A stretch of 64,000 bases of DNA from 630D-37 sp037478835 (GTDB lineage Bacteria; Chloroflexota; Anaerolineae; Anaerolineales; Villigracilaceae). Position 1 is the first letter of the stretch, and the number at the start of each line of letters is the position of its first letter. A model generated the notes under the pieces. It was not told the origin of the DNA, made no database searches, and saw nothing but the letters and a program-made list of their open reading frames with translations. Positions 8,996-17,891 of the stretch are shown here, in pieces. Location: assembly GCA_037478835.1 (NCBI GenBank), contig JBBFLV010000006.1, positions 117,469-181,468 on the forward strand, given 5' to 3'. The position numbers were made by a program, and so were the translations under genes.

Positions 8996-9624
8996 CCGCC
9001 GATCTTCAAGCCCTTCAGGAGAGTTTCCCCGGCGTTGCCTTTCCTGATCTCTATGTCCCTCGTTATAACATCGCGCCAGGACAACCGGTTCTGATCATCG
9101 AAGCGCAGCAGCCAACCGAAGCCGGGTTTGCCCAATGGGGCTTGGTGCCATCCTGGGCAAAGCCCGGCGCATCCCGGATCGGACCTTACGTGAACGCGCG
9201 CACCGAAACTGCGGCCTCCAAACCGGCTTTTCGCGCCGCCTGGCGTCATCGGCGCGCTCTGATCCCCGCAGATGGCTTCTACGAATGGCAAAGTGTAGGA
9301 CGAAGTAAGATCCCCTGGTATTTTTGTCTGCGCGAACGTAGGCCTTTTGCCTTTGCTGGCTTGTGGGAAGAATGGCAGGGAGTGCGCACCTGTCTGATCC
9401 TTACCGTCCCTGCTAACGATCTGGTGCGGCCGATCCACGATCGGATGCCGTTGATTCTCGCCCCACAAGAATACGAAGAATGGCTCCGTCCGAGAGCGAA
9501 CGAACCACTCGAACGTTGGGTGCGTCCATTTTCGACCGAGGCCATGCTTGCCTATCGGGTCAGCCCGCGTGTTAATCGCTCCGATGTAGACGAACCGGAA
9601 TTACTAGAGCCCCAGCATCCCTAA
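8974..9624 (+). CDS. SRAP/HMCES-family abasic-site processing protein (YedK-like)
   Basis: A 216-aa SOS-response-associated peptidase family protein. It forms a covalent thiazolidine link with abasic sites in single-stranded DNA through Cys2. The chosen ATG leaves Met1-Cys2-Gly-Arg-Phe, the invariant N-terminus. Other family features are YNIAPGQ, WGLVPSW, NARTET, the active-site PADGFYEW (Glu) and IHDRMPLIL (His). It starts inside the 3' end of selB behind GGAG and is followed 6 bp later by the MFS gene, so the three probably share a transcript. No SOS box was looked for beyond eye inspection. Confidence 0.92.
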   Translation: MCGRFTLTADLQALQESFPGVAFPDLYVPRYNIAPGQPVLIIEAQQPTEAGFAQWGLVPSWAKPGASRIGPYVNARTETAASKPAFRAAWRHRRALIPADGFYEWQSVGRSKIPWYFCLRERRPFAFAGLWEEWQGVRTCLILTVPANDLVRPIHDRMPLILAPQEYEEWLRPRANEPLERWVRPFSTEAMLAYRVSPRVNRSDVDEPELLEPQHP

Positions 9625-9630
9625 ACCGCA

Positions 9631-10881
9631 ATGTCCGATCGCTTTCCCGCCTTGCGCGAGCGTAACTTTGTGCTTTTCATCAGCGGGCATTTCCTTTCGC
9701 TGATCGGCACGGCCATGCAAAATACGGCCCAGCCGCTGCTGGCCTATCACCTAAGCAATAGCCGCTTCGATCTGGGATTGATTGCATTTGCCCTCACCCT
9801 GCCCACCTTTTTCTTGGCCATCCCCGGTGGGGTGCTGGTGGAACACCTGGAAAAGCGCAAAGCCGTGATTGTGGCGCAAACGGTGATGATGTTGCAAGCT
9901 TTTCTGCTCGCCTGGCTGACCTTCACCGACCGGGTGCGCATCGGTCATCTGGTTTGGCTCTCGCTGGTCTTGGGGATCGCTTCCACGGTGGAAATCACAG
10001 CCCGTCAGGCGATGCTCATCGAGCTGGCAGGTCCTTCTGCCCTGCCGAATGCAATCGCCCTGCAATCTATGGCATTCAACCTTTCACGGGTTTTGGGACC
10101 TTCGTTGGCCGCTGTGTTTTTGCTGGGTGTGCCGGGCCGTGGTGAGGCTTGGATCTTTTTGGTGAATGGTTTTAGCTTTCTTTTTGTCGTGGGTGGGTTA
10201 TTGGCTATACGAAATACACATCGAGATTCAGCCAAGCATCGCAGCGAAATTCACTTTTGGAAAGAAGCGCGCGAGGGGGCCGCTTATTTGCTTAGGCACC
10301 CAAAAATACGGCGCGTAGTTTTCCTGGCAGGTTTAATGGGTTTGCTAGCTTTCCCTTTAGTACAACAAATCCCGGCAATCGTCAAAGACATCCTTTCATC
10401 CCCCGGTGATCCCCGTTCGTTGGTGGATGCCCGCAGCAGCGCCATTTACACTGCCCAAGGGTTTGGCGCATTGACCGCTTCCCTTTTGCTCAGCATATTC
10501 AGCACTACCTTGAAAGATCACGAACGCTGGGCAGGAATTGGTCAACTGGCTTATCTGCTTGGGGCAATGTTCATCGCTTTGGCTCCCCCTTTCCCCATCG
10601 CTTTGTTCCTGATTGCGATCATGGGTTGGGGATCGGTGACCCAATTGGCACTTTCAAACACTATTGTCCAGACAAATACGCCGAACGGATTCCGCGGACG
10701 CGTCTTCAGTATCTACCTTTGGGCTATTCAAGGGATCACACCTTTTGGCAGTCTGCTGATCGGCTACCTGGCTCAGACGCGCGGGCTCTCATTTACCATT
10801 CTGCTGGTCTCTGCCTTCTGTCTGGGAGCAATGATCGCGGCCCGCATTTTCGAGCGATCGGGCAAACGCGTGGAAGGGTGA
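9631..10881 (+). CDS. MFS transporter, EntS/MFS_3-like exporter
   Basis: A 416-aa integral membrane protein with about 12 hydrophobic spans. The N-terminal signature (RERNFVLFISGHFLSLIGTAMQNTA) and the QTNTPNGFRGRVFSIY loop are typical of the MFS_3/enterobactin-exporter-like group. It should export small molecules by proton antiport; the substrate is unknown. It is directly downstream of the SRAP gene (6 bp) and converges on the GH13 gene. Confidence 0.85.
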   Translation: MSDRFPALRERNFVLFISGHFLSLIGTAMQNTAQPLLAYHLSNSRFDLGLIAFALTLPTFFLAIPGGVLVEHLEKRKAVIVAQTVMMLQAFLLAWLTFTDRVRIGHLVWLSLVLGIASTVEITARQAMLIELAGPSALPNAIALQSMAFNLSRVLGPSLAAVFLLGVPGRGEAWIFLVNGFSFLFVVGGLLAIRNTHRDSAKHRSEIHFWKEAREGAAYLLRHPKIRRVVFLAGLMGLLAFPLVQQIPAIVKDILSSPGDPRSLVDARSSAIYTAQGFGALTASLLLSIFSTTLKDHERWAGIGQLAYLLGAMFIALAPPFPIALFLIAIMGWGSVTQLALSNTIVQTNTPNGFRGRVFSIYLWAIQGITPFGSLLIGYLAQTRGLSFTILLVSAFCLGAMIAARIFERSGKRVEG

Positions 10882-10930
10882 TCGTCCAAGATTCCGGCGC
10901 ACGAGGCGCTGCGCAGTTAAAAGGCAGGAC

Positions 10931-13576
10931 TCAGCGGGAAGTTTTTTTCCGCGCCTTCCGCTTTGCCGGCTTTCGTTCTTTTTGAGGCGCTGCCGAAGGT
11001 TCCGAAGAGGAAGCAATCCGCGGGCGCGGGATCGGCTGGGTGCTGGAGGCGCTGAGTGCCTGATAGCGCTCTTCAAGCGATGGGACGGGACGTTCCCCCA
11101 GGGCACGATGTAACGCCTCCCAACGTTCACCGTCCACAAAGCGCCAATCCACAAAGACATGTCGCCGATACGCTGCCAATTCCAGATAGAGCCCTTTCTC
11201 CCAAATTTCCCGCGCAGAACGCAAATATTCCAATCCGGAAACCATATCCCGAAAGATGACATATCCTTCCCGTGGTAAATCGAGGGCCTCGGCCAGCGTC
11301 TGCTGACGGAGTTCACCCGCTATGCGCCGAGTAACGGCGGTGCGCAGCCAACCGCGCGTTCCGGCATAGCGATTGTGATAGATCACCAGCGCCCGTTCAG
11401 AAGCATTGCGATTGGAGAAGGCGAACACATCCTCGTTGACCACTCCTTCCGGAGTGAAAAAATCGAAAAGGGCAAAGTGCTCTATGCCGGAAAACAGCGA
11501 GCGCCGGTGGAGCAAGGGGAAAATCCAGCGCTCATGGGCAGCGATTAGGGCGGAATTCGGTTCCTCCTGCCAACGCGGCGCATGGAACTCCATGCCGTAT
11601 TTTTCACGGTATCCTTCGATCTGGCCATGTCCAAACATCGGCAGGCCCGGCAAGGTGACCATCAGGGTACAGATGCCCAGGTATTTATCCCCATCCCCAA
11701 ATTGTTCGATGGCCGTCCGCTCATCCGGATTGTTCATGAAATTGACAAAGCGCTTGAGGACTTCCGGCTCGGTCTCCAGCGCATTTTTCATCAATAGGCG
11801 ATATTTAGCGTTCTGCTCATCGCGCAGCATGTGCATAAAGGCAGAGTTATAGACGCGGTGCATGCCGAGATTCCGTACGAAGTACCCTTCCATCATCCAG
11901 AAGGCTTCGGCGAGCAGGAGCGTATCCGGCACTTCCTGAGCGACACGTTCAACGACTTCAACCCAAAATTCACGTGGCATGCGCTTTTCAAACTCTTCCG
12001 GGGAGACAGCATGTTCGGCACGCGAGGGGATGGCCCCTCCCTGTCCCGGCAAAGGATGCCAAAGACGTTGCACATGGCGTTTGACCAAGGTCATAGCCGC
12101 GTCGAAACGGATGATGGGAAAATGACGCGCCACTTGCAGAATCGTTTCGATCACGGCCTGACGCGCCTCAGGATTGAGATAGTCAATCTGAGCGGTATCG
12201 TTCCAGGGGACCGAGGTGCCATCGTTGCCGTGATAGATATACATCACTTCCCCCGTCTGACGATCCAGGCGCTTGAAGACAACTGCCGCGTCCCAGCGGG
12301 TATAGTAGCCATCTTCGATATAGATCGAGAAGCGCGCATCGTCGGAGAGATCGGGGCCGTTGAAGGTATAGGAGGAATAAGGAGGATACGGCAGAGAGAG
12401 AAAATAGTGCGGCTTTTCAAAAACCCAGGTGGAATCAATCGCCATGTGATTGGGCACCATATCGGCCGCCAGGCGAATACCGGCCTTTTCTGTCCGTTGT
12501 TTCAAGATGTGCAGAGCCTCCCAACCGCCGAGATCGGCCGCAATATCATACAAACGGAGAGCATAGGCCGAACCAAGCGCCTGTTCATCCCCCATCAGCT
12601 GTTTGATGCGCCGACTGGCCACGCTGCGCTCCCAAAGGCCGATCAACCAGAGCCCATTAATGCCCCAACGTGCCAGGCGATCGAGTTCTTCCTGGGGAAT
12701 TTCATCCAAGCGACGGATCGGGCGCTGATAAAGCCGCGAAAGTTGCGCCAACCAAACGTAGACGTTTTTCGTAATGAGCACAAGGTTCGGCATCCAGTCC
12801 CGGTCCGGCGTGATCCGCTCCGGCACTTCCGCCGAAGGAGCAGAAAAGCTCGGAATGGAGACTTCGCCAGAGCCGGCTGCGAAGCGTGTCTTTTCTTCTT
12901 CCAAAAAATCCAGAGCGCGCTGCAAGCGCTGCCGCCACTTTTCATCCAGGAGAAAGTCCCAGGTTTGAAGGATCAGACGAAGTTGTTCTTCCAAAGAAAG
13001 AGGCGCCTGCCGCAGAGGCATAAAAAGTGCTTCCAGTGGATTCTCGCCCCGATCGGCGGTGGGAAATGGAAGCATTTGCAGGCCGGTGACCAGGTCCTCG
13101 TAAGCCGTTTCGCGGCGCAAAAGAGCGTCATCGAAGAGGAAGCGGAGATCGGCCGCGGCGGGGTTTACGTTTTCGAGATAGAGAAGCAATAGTTCTTTCA
13201 GCGCTTCGTGCACTTTGGAGGATGTTTGAGGACGATCCAGATATTGAAGCGGGGTCTCTTTTCCATCAAAAACCGAAGGGGGTGGGAAGAGTTCAACGAA
13301 ACGGAGTAGCGTTGTCCGCAGATTTTCTCGCCCTAGACGAGATTCAAGGTGAAACAAGTGAGTAGAGATAGGAAGAAGCCCCGTTCGATCGAAATAATCT
13401 AGAATGAGGGAAAATGCTTCGTTGATCAGCGAAAGAGCATAAATGCGAGCGGCCGAAGTGTTCAAGCGCGGCGCCAGGCGGCGGGCAACCGAAAAATCGG
13501 GGATAAGGCGCCCACTTTCGGTGAATAGCGAAGAGGGGAGATCGAGAGAACGGCGTTGGGATAGGGAGATGTGCAT
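10931..13576 (-). CDS. GH13 alpha-amylase-family glycosidase with long N-terminal extension
   Basis: An 881-aa cytoplasmic protein (no signal peptide). The first 270 or so residues are helical and unassigned. They are followed by a TIM-barrel GH13 domain: GINGLWLIGLWE, DMVPNHM (region I), IIRFDAAMT with the nucleophile Asp (region II), LLAEAFW with the acid/base Glu (region III) and FMNNPDERT with the transition-state Asp (region IV, usually HD). The C-terminus ends in a Lys/Arg-rich tail of about 20 residues. The enzyme probably acts on intracellular alpha-glucans or trehalose/maltose-type sugars; the exact specificity cannot be read off. No clear Shine-Dalgarno precedes the ATG, and a TACAAT lies about 50 bases upstream. 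Confidence 0.85.
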   Translation of the reverse strand: MHISLSQRRSLDLPSSLFTESGRLIPDFSVARRLAPRLNTSAARIYALSLINEAFSLILDYFDRTGLLPISTHLFHLESRLGRENLRTTLLRFVELFPPPSVFDGKETPLQYLDRPQTSSKVHEALKELLLLYLENVNPAAADLRFLFDDALLRRETAYEDLVTGLQMLPFPTADRGENPLEALFMPLRQAPLSLEEQLRLILQTWDFLLDEKWRQRLQRALDFLEEEKTRFAAGSGEVSIPSFSAPSAEVPERITPDRDWMPNLVLITKNVYVWLAQLSRLYQRPIRRLDEIPQEELDRLARWGINGLWLIGLWERSVASRRIKQLMGDEQALGSAYALRLYDIAADLGGWEALHILKQRTEKAGIRLAADMVPNHMAIDSTWVFEKPHYFLSLPYPPYSSYTFNGPDLSDDARFSIYIEDGYYTRWDAAVVFKRLDRQTGEVMYIYHGNDGTSVPWNDTAQIDYLNPEARQAVIETILQVARHFPIIRFDAAMTLVKRHVQRLWHPLPGQGGAIPSRAEHAVSPEEFEKRMPREFWVEVVERVAQEVPDTLLLAEAFWMMEGYFVRNLGMHRVYNSAFMHMLRDEQNAKYRLLMKNALETEPEVLKRFVNFMNNPDERTAIEQFGDGDKYLGICTLMVTLPGLPMFGHGQIEGYREKYGMEFHAPRWQEEPNSALIAAHERWIFPLLHRRSLFSGIEHFALFDFFTPEGVVNEDVFAFSNRNASERALVIYHNRYAGTRGWLRTAVTRRIAGELRQQTLAEALDLPREGYVIFRDMVSGLEYLRSAREIWEKGLYLELAAYRRHVFVDWRFVDGERWEALHRALGERPVPSLEERYQALSASSTQPIPRPRIASSSEPSAAPQKERKPAKRKARKKTSR

Positions 13577-13697
13577 AGGGAGGCGTTGGATCAGGTGGAA
13601 TGTGGTGAGGGGCTCTTTCTATGTTATTGTACCCCACTCGATCCCAAAAGAGCTTATTTCTTGAAGCGACCGGCGCGCCTTGGACCAAGTCCGGGGC

Positions 13698-14714
13698 TCA
13701 AGCAGAATTTTCGGAAAGATTCTGGTCTCGACTGTTGCTCAAATACCAGTTCACCGCATCACACAAGCTTTCAAACAGGCTGCGCGGACGATAGCCCAAT
13801 AGGCGCCGTGCTTTGGCATAACTGATACGCGCATTGCTTTGCAATACTTCGAGCGAGTAGGGAGTAAAGCGAGGGCGTGTTTTCCGATAACGATAGTAGA
13901 TGGAGCTGAATTGGGCAAACAAGCGTGCCAGTGAAAGGGGAACCCGAATCATCGGGAACGTTCGACCGGTGATGATACGTATGCTTTCCAGAATGTACCG
14001 CACCGAAATGCGTTGACCGGAGAGAATATAGTGTTCACCGGATTTTCCGCGTTCGGCTGCCTGGATTAACCCTTCCACAACATCGCGCACATCCACAAAG
14101 TCATAAGCGCCTTCCACGTACAATTGTGGCCCCCCGCGCAAGGCAGTCTGAATTACCTCGCCCATTTCGGAACGGCGGTAATCATAGGGGCCAATTACCC
14201 CGGTTGGACAAACAATCACGGCATCCAGGCCCCTTTTGGTCGCCTGCAAAACTTCTAGGCTGGCCGTTGCTTTGGAACGATCGTAGATTCCATAAGGATT
14301 GTTGGGATCAAAAGGTAAGTTCTCATCGATCGTTATACCATGAGCAACCCGCTGAATGGCATGGATGGAACTGGTATAGACCATCCTGCTAACACCATTC
14401 CGACGTACCATTTCCAGAACATTGCGCGTCCCTTCGACATTCACCTTCCATACCAGGGGATCACTTCCCGGCAGAATAGAAATCACTCCGGCCAAATGGT
14501 AGACCACATCGATCCCCTCAAAAGCCGGTTGGAGGCCCTGGATGTCGCAAACATCCCCGTGCACAATTTCAACATTCAGTCCTTGTAAGGGTGTGATATC
14601 TTCCCCTGGAAGCACCAGCGCTCTCACCCAGTCCCGACGCTGAACCAATTCGCGCACCAGTACATTGCCTATATGGCCGGTCGCGCCCGTAACGAGAACC
14701 CGTTGTTTAGGCAT
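13698..14714 (-). CDS. NAD(P)-dependent epimerase/dehydratase (extended SDR)
   Basis: A 338-aa extended short-chain dehydrogenase. It has the Rossmann motif GATGHIG at residues 10-16, YTSSIHA carrying the catalytic Ser, and YDRSK (YxxxK). It resembles dihydroflavonol-reductase/sugar-epimerase-like enzymes; the substrate is unknown. Its ATG lies inside the tetR 3' end (8-bp overlap), so it is co-translated with the regulator and presumably under its control. Confidence 0.85.
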   Translation of the reverse strand: MPKQRVLVTGATGHIGNVLVRELVQRRDWVRALVLPGEDITPLQGLNVEIVHGDVCDIQGLQPAFEGIDVVYHLAGVISILPGSDPLVWKVNVEGTRNVLEMVRRNGVSRMVYTSSIHAIQRVAHGITIDENLPFDPNNPYGIYDRSKATASLEVLQATKRGLDAVIVCPTGVIGPYDYRRSEMGEVIQTALRGGPQLYVEGAYDFVDVRDVVEGLIQAAERGKSGEHYILSGQRISVRYILESIRIITGRTFPMIRVPLSLARLFAQFSSIYYRYRKTRPRFTPYSLEVLQSNARISYAKARRLLGYRPRSLFESLCDAVNWYLSNSRDQNLSENSA

Positions 14715-15291
14715 TTGCTAACCCTTTCAAAAATATCTTCATGCTCTCCTGAGCAACCTTTTCCCAATCACCCCCTTCGGGATCAAGTAAACCCTGCAAA
14801 AGCAAACCCAAAGCCAATGAGACGAGAATTTGTCCTGCGATCTGGGGATCCACTTTACCAAACGAGCCATCGGCAATGCCTTGTTGAATGATCTGGGCAA
14901 AGTATTGACGATAGCGACGATATGGTTCGATCGTGGCTTGCCAGATTTGTTGATCGCGCATCGCCTGCAGCAGGAATTCCAAAAACATCGGCAAACGGGC
15001 ATCTGCGCTATCGAGCACAGAAGGGAGCAAATTGCTCATTTCCATGAGCGTTTCCGAAGCACGCTCGCGACGGGAAGCTTCGAGGCCTCCCTGAATCGTC
15101 GTCAACCACCCTTCCAGCAAAGCAAGGAATAGAGCTTGTTTGGAAGGAAAATGATGATAGAAAGCCCCTTTGCTCACCCCAGCATCGGCGCAAATTGTCT
15201 CTACCGAGGTAGCATTATAGCCATCACGGGCAAAACGCTTTAGCGCTGCATCCAGCAGGCGAGCACGAGTTTCTAGGCTACGCTGTTGCAT
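14707..15291 (-). CDS. TetR/AcrR-family transcriptional regulator
   Basis: A 194-aa repressor. The N-terminal helix-turn-helix lies at about residues 10-55 (RLLDAALKRFARDGYNATSV...GVSKGAFYHHF), followed by an all-helical ligand domain. A 32-bp perfect palindrome sits 14 bases upstream of the start, as expected for an autorepressor. It forms an overlapping pair with the SDR gene. The inducer is unknown. Confidence 0.9.
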   Translation of the reverse strand: MQQRSLETRARLLDAALKRFARDGYNATSVETICADAGVSKGAFYHHFPSKQALFLALLEGWLTTIQGGLEASRRERASETLMEMSNLLPSVLDSADARLPMFLEFLLQAMRDQQIWQATIEPYRRYRQYFAQIIQQGIADGSFGKVDPQIAGQILVSLALGLLLQGLLDPEGGDWEKVAQESMKIFLKGLANA

Positions 15292-15304
15292 AGGTTACCC
15301 TCAC

Positions 15305-15336
15305 TAAAATCATACCGACCGGTCGGTATGATTTTA
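15305..15336. promoter_or_regulatory. 32-bp perfect palindrome, likely TetR operator
   Basis: The half-site TAAAATCATACCGACC is followed immediately by its exact reverse complement. The ACCGACCGGTCGGT core is a common TetR/AcrR target shape. It lies between tetR and the 3' end of the metallo-hydrolase gene and should cover the tetR-epimerase promoter. Confidence 0.85.
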
Positions 15337-15375
15337 GCCGATAACAGCGATGACGTCAAGAAGATTCGGATTTAT

Positions 15376-16203
15376 TCAAGAGCGTTCAACAGATTCACTT
15401 AGGTACGATCGCACCAGATGCTCACGGGAAAAATCCCCCATCGTGATCAATTCCACCCACATTGGACCACCAAATAAGTGGCGGGCAATGCGCGCCGGGT
15501 TCCAGCCGCGACGATGCAGCTCCAGTACTTTTTCGCCCATCCCTTCTAGATAGTCGATCTTGGCCCGTATCTCATCGGCTGGATTTTGACGAACACGAGC
15601 ACTCCCTGGAAAGAGAACGATCAATGGAAGATCGGCAATGCGCTTGAGCGAAGCCAAAATGCCCCAGATATCGTATCCCCGCCGCAAGGCGCGTTCACGT
15701 CCACCGACGAACAGATCACCGCTGAAAAGCCAACCGCGATCGGGTTCATACAGGCAAAGATGATCCGGACTGTGACCAGGCGTGTAAATCACCTGCAATC
15801 GATAGCGTTCGCTCTCGATCACCTCTCCATCGGCTAGTGGCCTTCCATAGGAGGGTTCTGGCCAGCCCCAAAACAAGCGACGGTAAGGGTGCAAAGGTTG
15901 CTCCTTGCGAGGGTCGGTCAACACCGGCAGCGCCAACGGATGGGCAAAAATATCTAGGGGTGAGCGTTCGCGTTGCAGTCGGCCGTTTGCCCCGATATGA
16001 TCCTCGTGGGAATGGGTGTTGACAATACATTTCAGTGGCAATTCGCTCAAAGCTTGCTGTAGCTCGTTTGCCGTATATGCACAACCGCTATCAATCAATA
16101 CCCCATCCAGCCAGTAGCAAGTCGTCCAATAGCGGCCCCGCCCGGCCAGGGTGCGTGCCAAATCAAAACGAATGACATCACCGTAACGAGTGATACGAAG
16201 CAT
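15376..16203 (-). CDS. Metallo-beta-lactamase fold hydrolase
   Basis: A 275-aa protein with the binuclear metal motif HSHEDH (residues about 63-68), a later GHSPDH (third metal His) and SGDLF (bridging Asp). This is a glyoxalase-II-like hydrolase of unknown substrate. It has no signal peptide. It is upstream of tetR on the same strand, but the operator in between suggests a separate transcript. Confidence 0.85.
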   Translation of the reverse strand: MLRITRYGDVIRFDLARTLAGRGRYWTTCYWLDGVLIDSGCAYTANELQQALSELPLKCIVNTHSHEDHIGANGRLQRERSPLDIFAHPLALPVLTDPRKEQPLHPYRRLFWGWPEPSYGRPLADGEVIESERYRLQVIYTPGHSPDHLCLYEPDRGWLFSGDLFVGGRERALRRGYDIWGILASLKRIADLPLIVLFPGSARVRQNPADEIRAKIDYLEGMGEKVLELHRRGWNPARIARHLFGGPMWVELITMGDFSREHLVRSYLSESVERS

Positions 16204-16681
16204 ACTTTTGGGAATGCTCTAAATTGTATCACGCAACTTATGCTAGCCCGGCTAAAGTCGTATCGCGCCCTAACAACTGCTAATTCATACAACAACGACT
16301 TATTGAACCCATCTTCGACGAAAATCGACCCCTTAGCAAGCTAAAGCGCGACGTATATTTATAGCCATATTGTAACGTTTTCTGCGAAAATAAAGCACTT
16401 TATCTTTCACAGTTCCTTTTCCATCAAACTAGAAATGGTAAAACGTGGTAAAATGGACAAAGAAAGTCTTATATTGACAGGAAGACCATTTTGCCCGGTA
16501 ATATCAAGGACTCACGCAAGCGCTTACATTAAACCGCCACGGCAACACAGTACCAGTCTCTGGTTAGCGCAGATAGAGCCAAACGCCACAAAACCTGCAT
16601 AAAAGTTTCCCAGCCGCTAAGTAAGCATTGTTGAGCACGAATCGTTGAACATGAAACTGATTTCACTTTCCAGGAGTATCC
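16204..16681. other. 478-bp intergenic region upstream of cluster A
   Basis: This is an AT-rich stretch between two divergent genes with no coding frame that I can support. It contains the promoter-like element listed at 16474-16504 and a leader of about 170 bases before the ParA-like gene. I see no recognisable riboswitch or small RNA. Confidence 0.6.
16474..16504 (+). promoter_or_regulatory. Candidate promoter for cluster A
   Basis: TTGACA at 16474-16479 and TAATAT at 16499-16504, 19 bp apart. The boxes are good but the spacer is longer than the ideal 17. Transcription would start near 16511, about 170 bases before the ParA-like ATG. Confidence 0.4.
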
Positions 16682-17437
16682 ATGTCAAAAATTGTTTCTA
16701 TTCACTCATTTCGGGGTGGTACCGGTAAGTCGAACACAACGGCAAATCTGGCAACCCTCCTAGCAATGGAAGGCGCAAGAATTGGAATTGTGGATACGGA
16801 TATCGCGTCACCCGGTATTCATGTTCTGTTCAATCTGGATCAATCCGAGATGATGCATTCACTAAACGATTATCTCTGGGGGAAATGTTCCATCCAGGAA
16901 ACAGCCCACGATGTCACCGGCCAGGTAGGTGCCTCGATTAAAGGACAGATCTTTCTCATCCCATCTAGCATTAAAGCAGGAGAGATTGCGCGCATTCTAA
17001 GAGAAGGATATGACGTGGGTCTGTTGAACGATGGCTTCCGAGATGTGGTCAAACAATTACGCCTGGACTATCTACTGATTGATACACATCCTGGAATTAC
17101 CGAGGAAACACTTCTCTCGATAGCCATCTCCGACACCCTGCTGGTCATCATGCGCCCCGATCAGCAAGATTACCAGGGAACAGCGGTGACCATCGATGTG
17201 GCTCGGAAGCTGGATGTCCCTGAAATGTTCATCGTAGTTAATAAAACCCCCGAATCCTTTAACAGGGATGAAGTACGCCGCCGCGTGGAACAAATTTATC
17301 AATGCAAAGTTGCAGCCATCCTTCCCCATTCGGATGAAATGATGACGCTCGCGAGTTCGGGAATCTTTGTGGCACGCTATCCTGACAATCCCCTGACACA
17401 GGAATTGAGAAATGTCGCCTATCTAGTACAGCAATAA
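16682..17437 (+). CDS. ParA/MinD-like P-loop ATPase (cluster A)
   Basis: A 251-aa ATPase with the deviant Walker A FRGGTGKS (residues 10-17), the Walker A' region VDTDIASPGIH and IDTHPG in place of the usual DxPxG. ParA/MinD proteins dimerise around ATP using a signature lysine before GG; here that position is Arg11. The close paralogue at 27297-28082 has the same substitution, so it is a family trait. ParA proteins normally move cargo or gate signalling complexes. No ParB, MinC or chromosome-segregation gene is nearby; the partners are a winged-helix protein three bases downstream and membrane sensors. AGGAG precedes the ATG. A role in signal relay rather than DNA partition is my inference. 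Confidence 0.85.
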   Translation: MSKIVSIHSFRGGTGKSNTTANLATLLAMEGARIGIVDTDIASPGIHVLFNLDQSEMMHSLNDYLWGKCSIQETAHDVTGQVGASIKGQIFLIPSSIKAGEIARILREGYDVGLLNDGFRDVVKQLRLDYLLIDTHPGITEETLLSIAISDTLLVIMRPDQQDYQGTAVTIDVARKLDVPEMFIVVNKTPESFNRDEVRRRVEQIYQCKVAAILPHSDEMMTLASSGIFVARYPDNPLTQELRNVAYLVQQ

Positions 17438-17439
17438 TC

Positions 17440-17772
17440 ATGGACCAGAGCGCCTTTGAAAAACTGCTTTTGGAATTAGATTCACACCATGGAGAAATTC
17501 GCCCGTCTGATATTGGAGAATTCTCCAACGATCTGCGCGCCTGGTTGAACTTCGTGTTGCGCCTGGGCAGTTTTTCGCTGAAAGATCTGTATACACACCT
17601 TGGACTGAAAATCGAACAGGCGCAGGCCTTGGCCGATCGTCTGGTCCTGCGCAATTTCATTCGCCTCGACGAAACATCCTCCGCTGAAAATCCGCGCTAC
17701 GAAACGCGGTTTTCGTCACACACACGTCCACTTGGCAAACCCTCTACAGATCTGTGGAAAAAGATCGAGTAA
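17440..17772 (+). CDS. Small winged-helix-like protein paired with the ParA-like ATPase (cluster A)
   Basis: A 110-aa soluble protein, starting two bases after the ATPase stop. After an N-terminal segment with SDIGEFSNDLRAWLNFVLR it has a helix-turn-helix-like part (FSLKDLYTHLG...AQALADRLVLRNFIRL) and a tail with RPLGKPSTDLWKKI. The 118-aa protein at 26720-27076 has the same order of elements: DIAELPPTLRRVMRLLLR, MSYSELLQ, LGALVDQGWVLQI, RLGAGIWNVLDEKL. It sits beside the other ParA paralogue. No family name can be assigned. It may bind DNA or be a protein-interaction adaptor. Confidence 0.75.
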   Translation: MDQSAFEKLLLELDSHHGEIRPSDIGEFSNDLRAWLNFVLRLGSFSLKDLYTHLGLKIEQAQALADRLVLRNFIRLDETSSAENPRYETRFSSHTRPLGKPSTDLWKKIE

Positions 17773-17891
17773 CTGGACCTAACTCGGTCAACACGCATCA
17801 AATACAACACATATTGATTGATGCAACGCCACCAGAAATGGTATGGACGCGTGACAAGGTTGCGCTTTCCGAGAAACCCTGGACTTTCTAA

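Noticed and set aside
11831..13192. 453-codon plus-strand open frame
   Set aside because: It lies wholly antisense to the GH13 gene, which has all catalytic motifs, and it shows no motif of its own.
16504..16681. Riboswitch in the long cluster A leader
   Set aside because: There is no conserved aptamer motif that I recognise. It is left as an unexplained leader.
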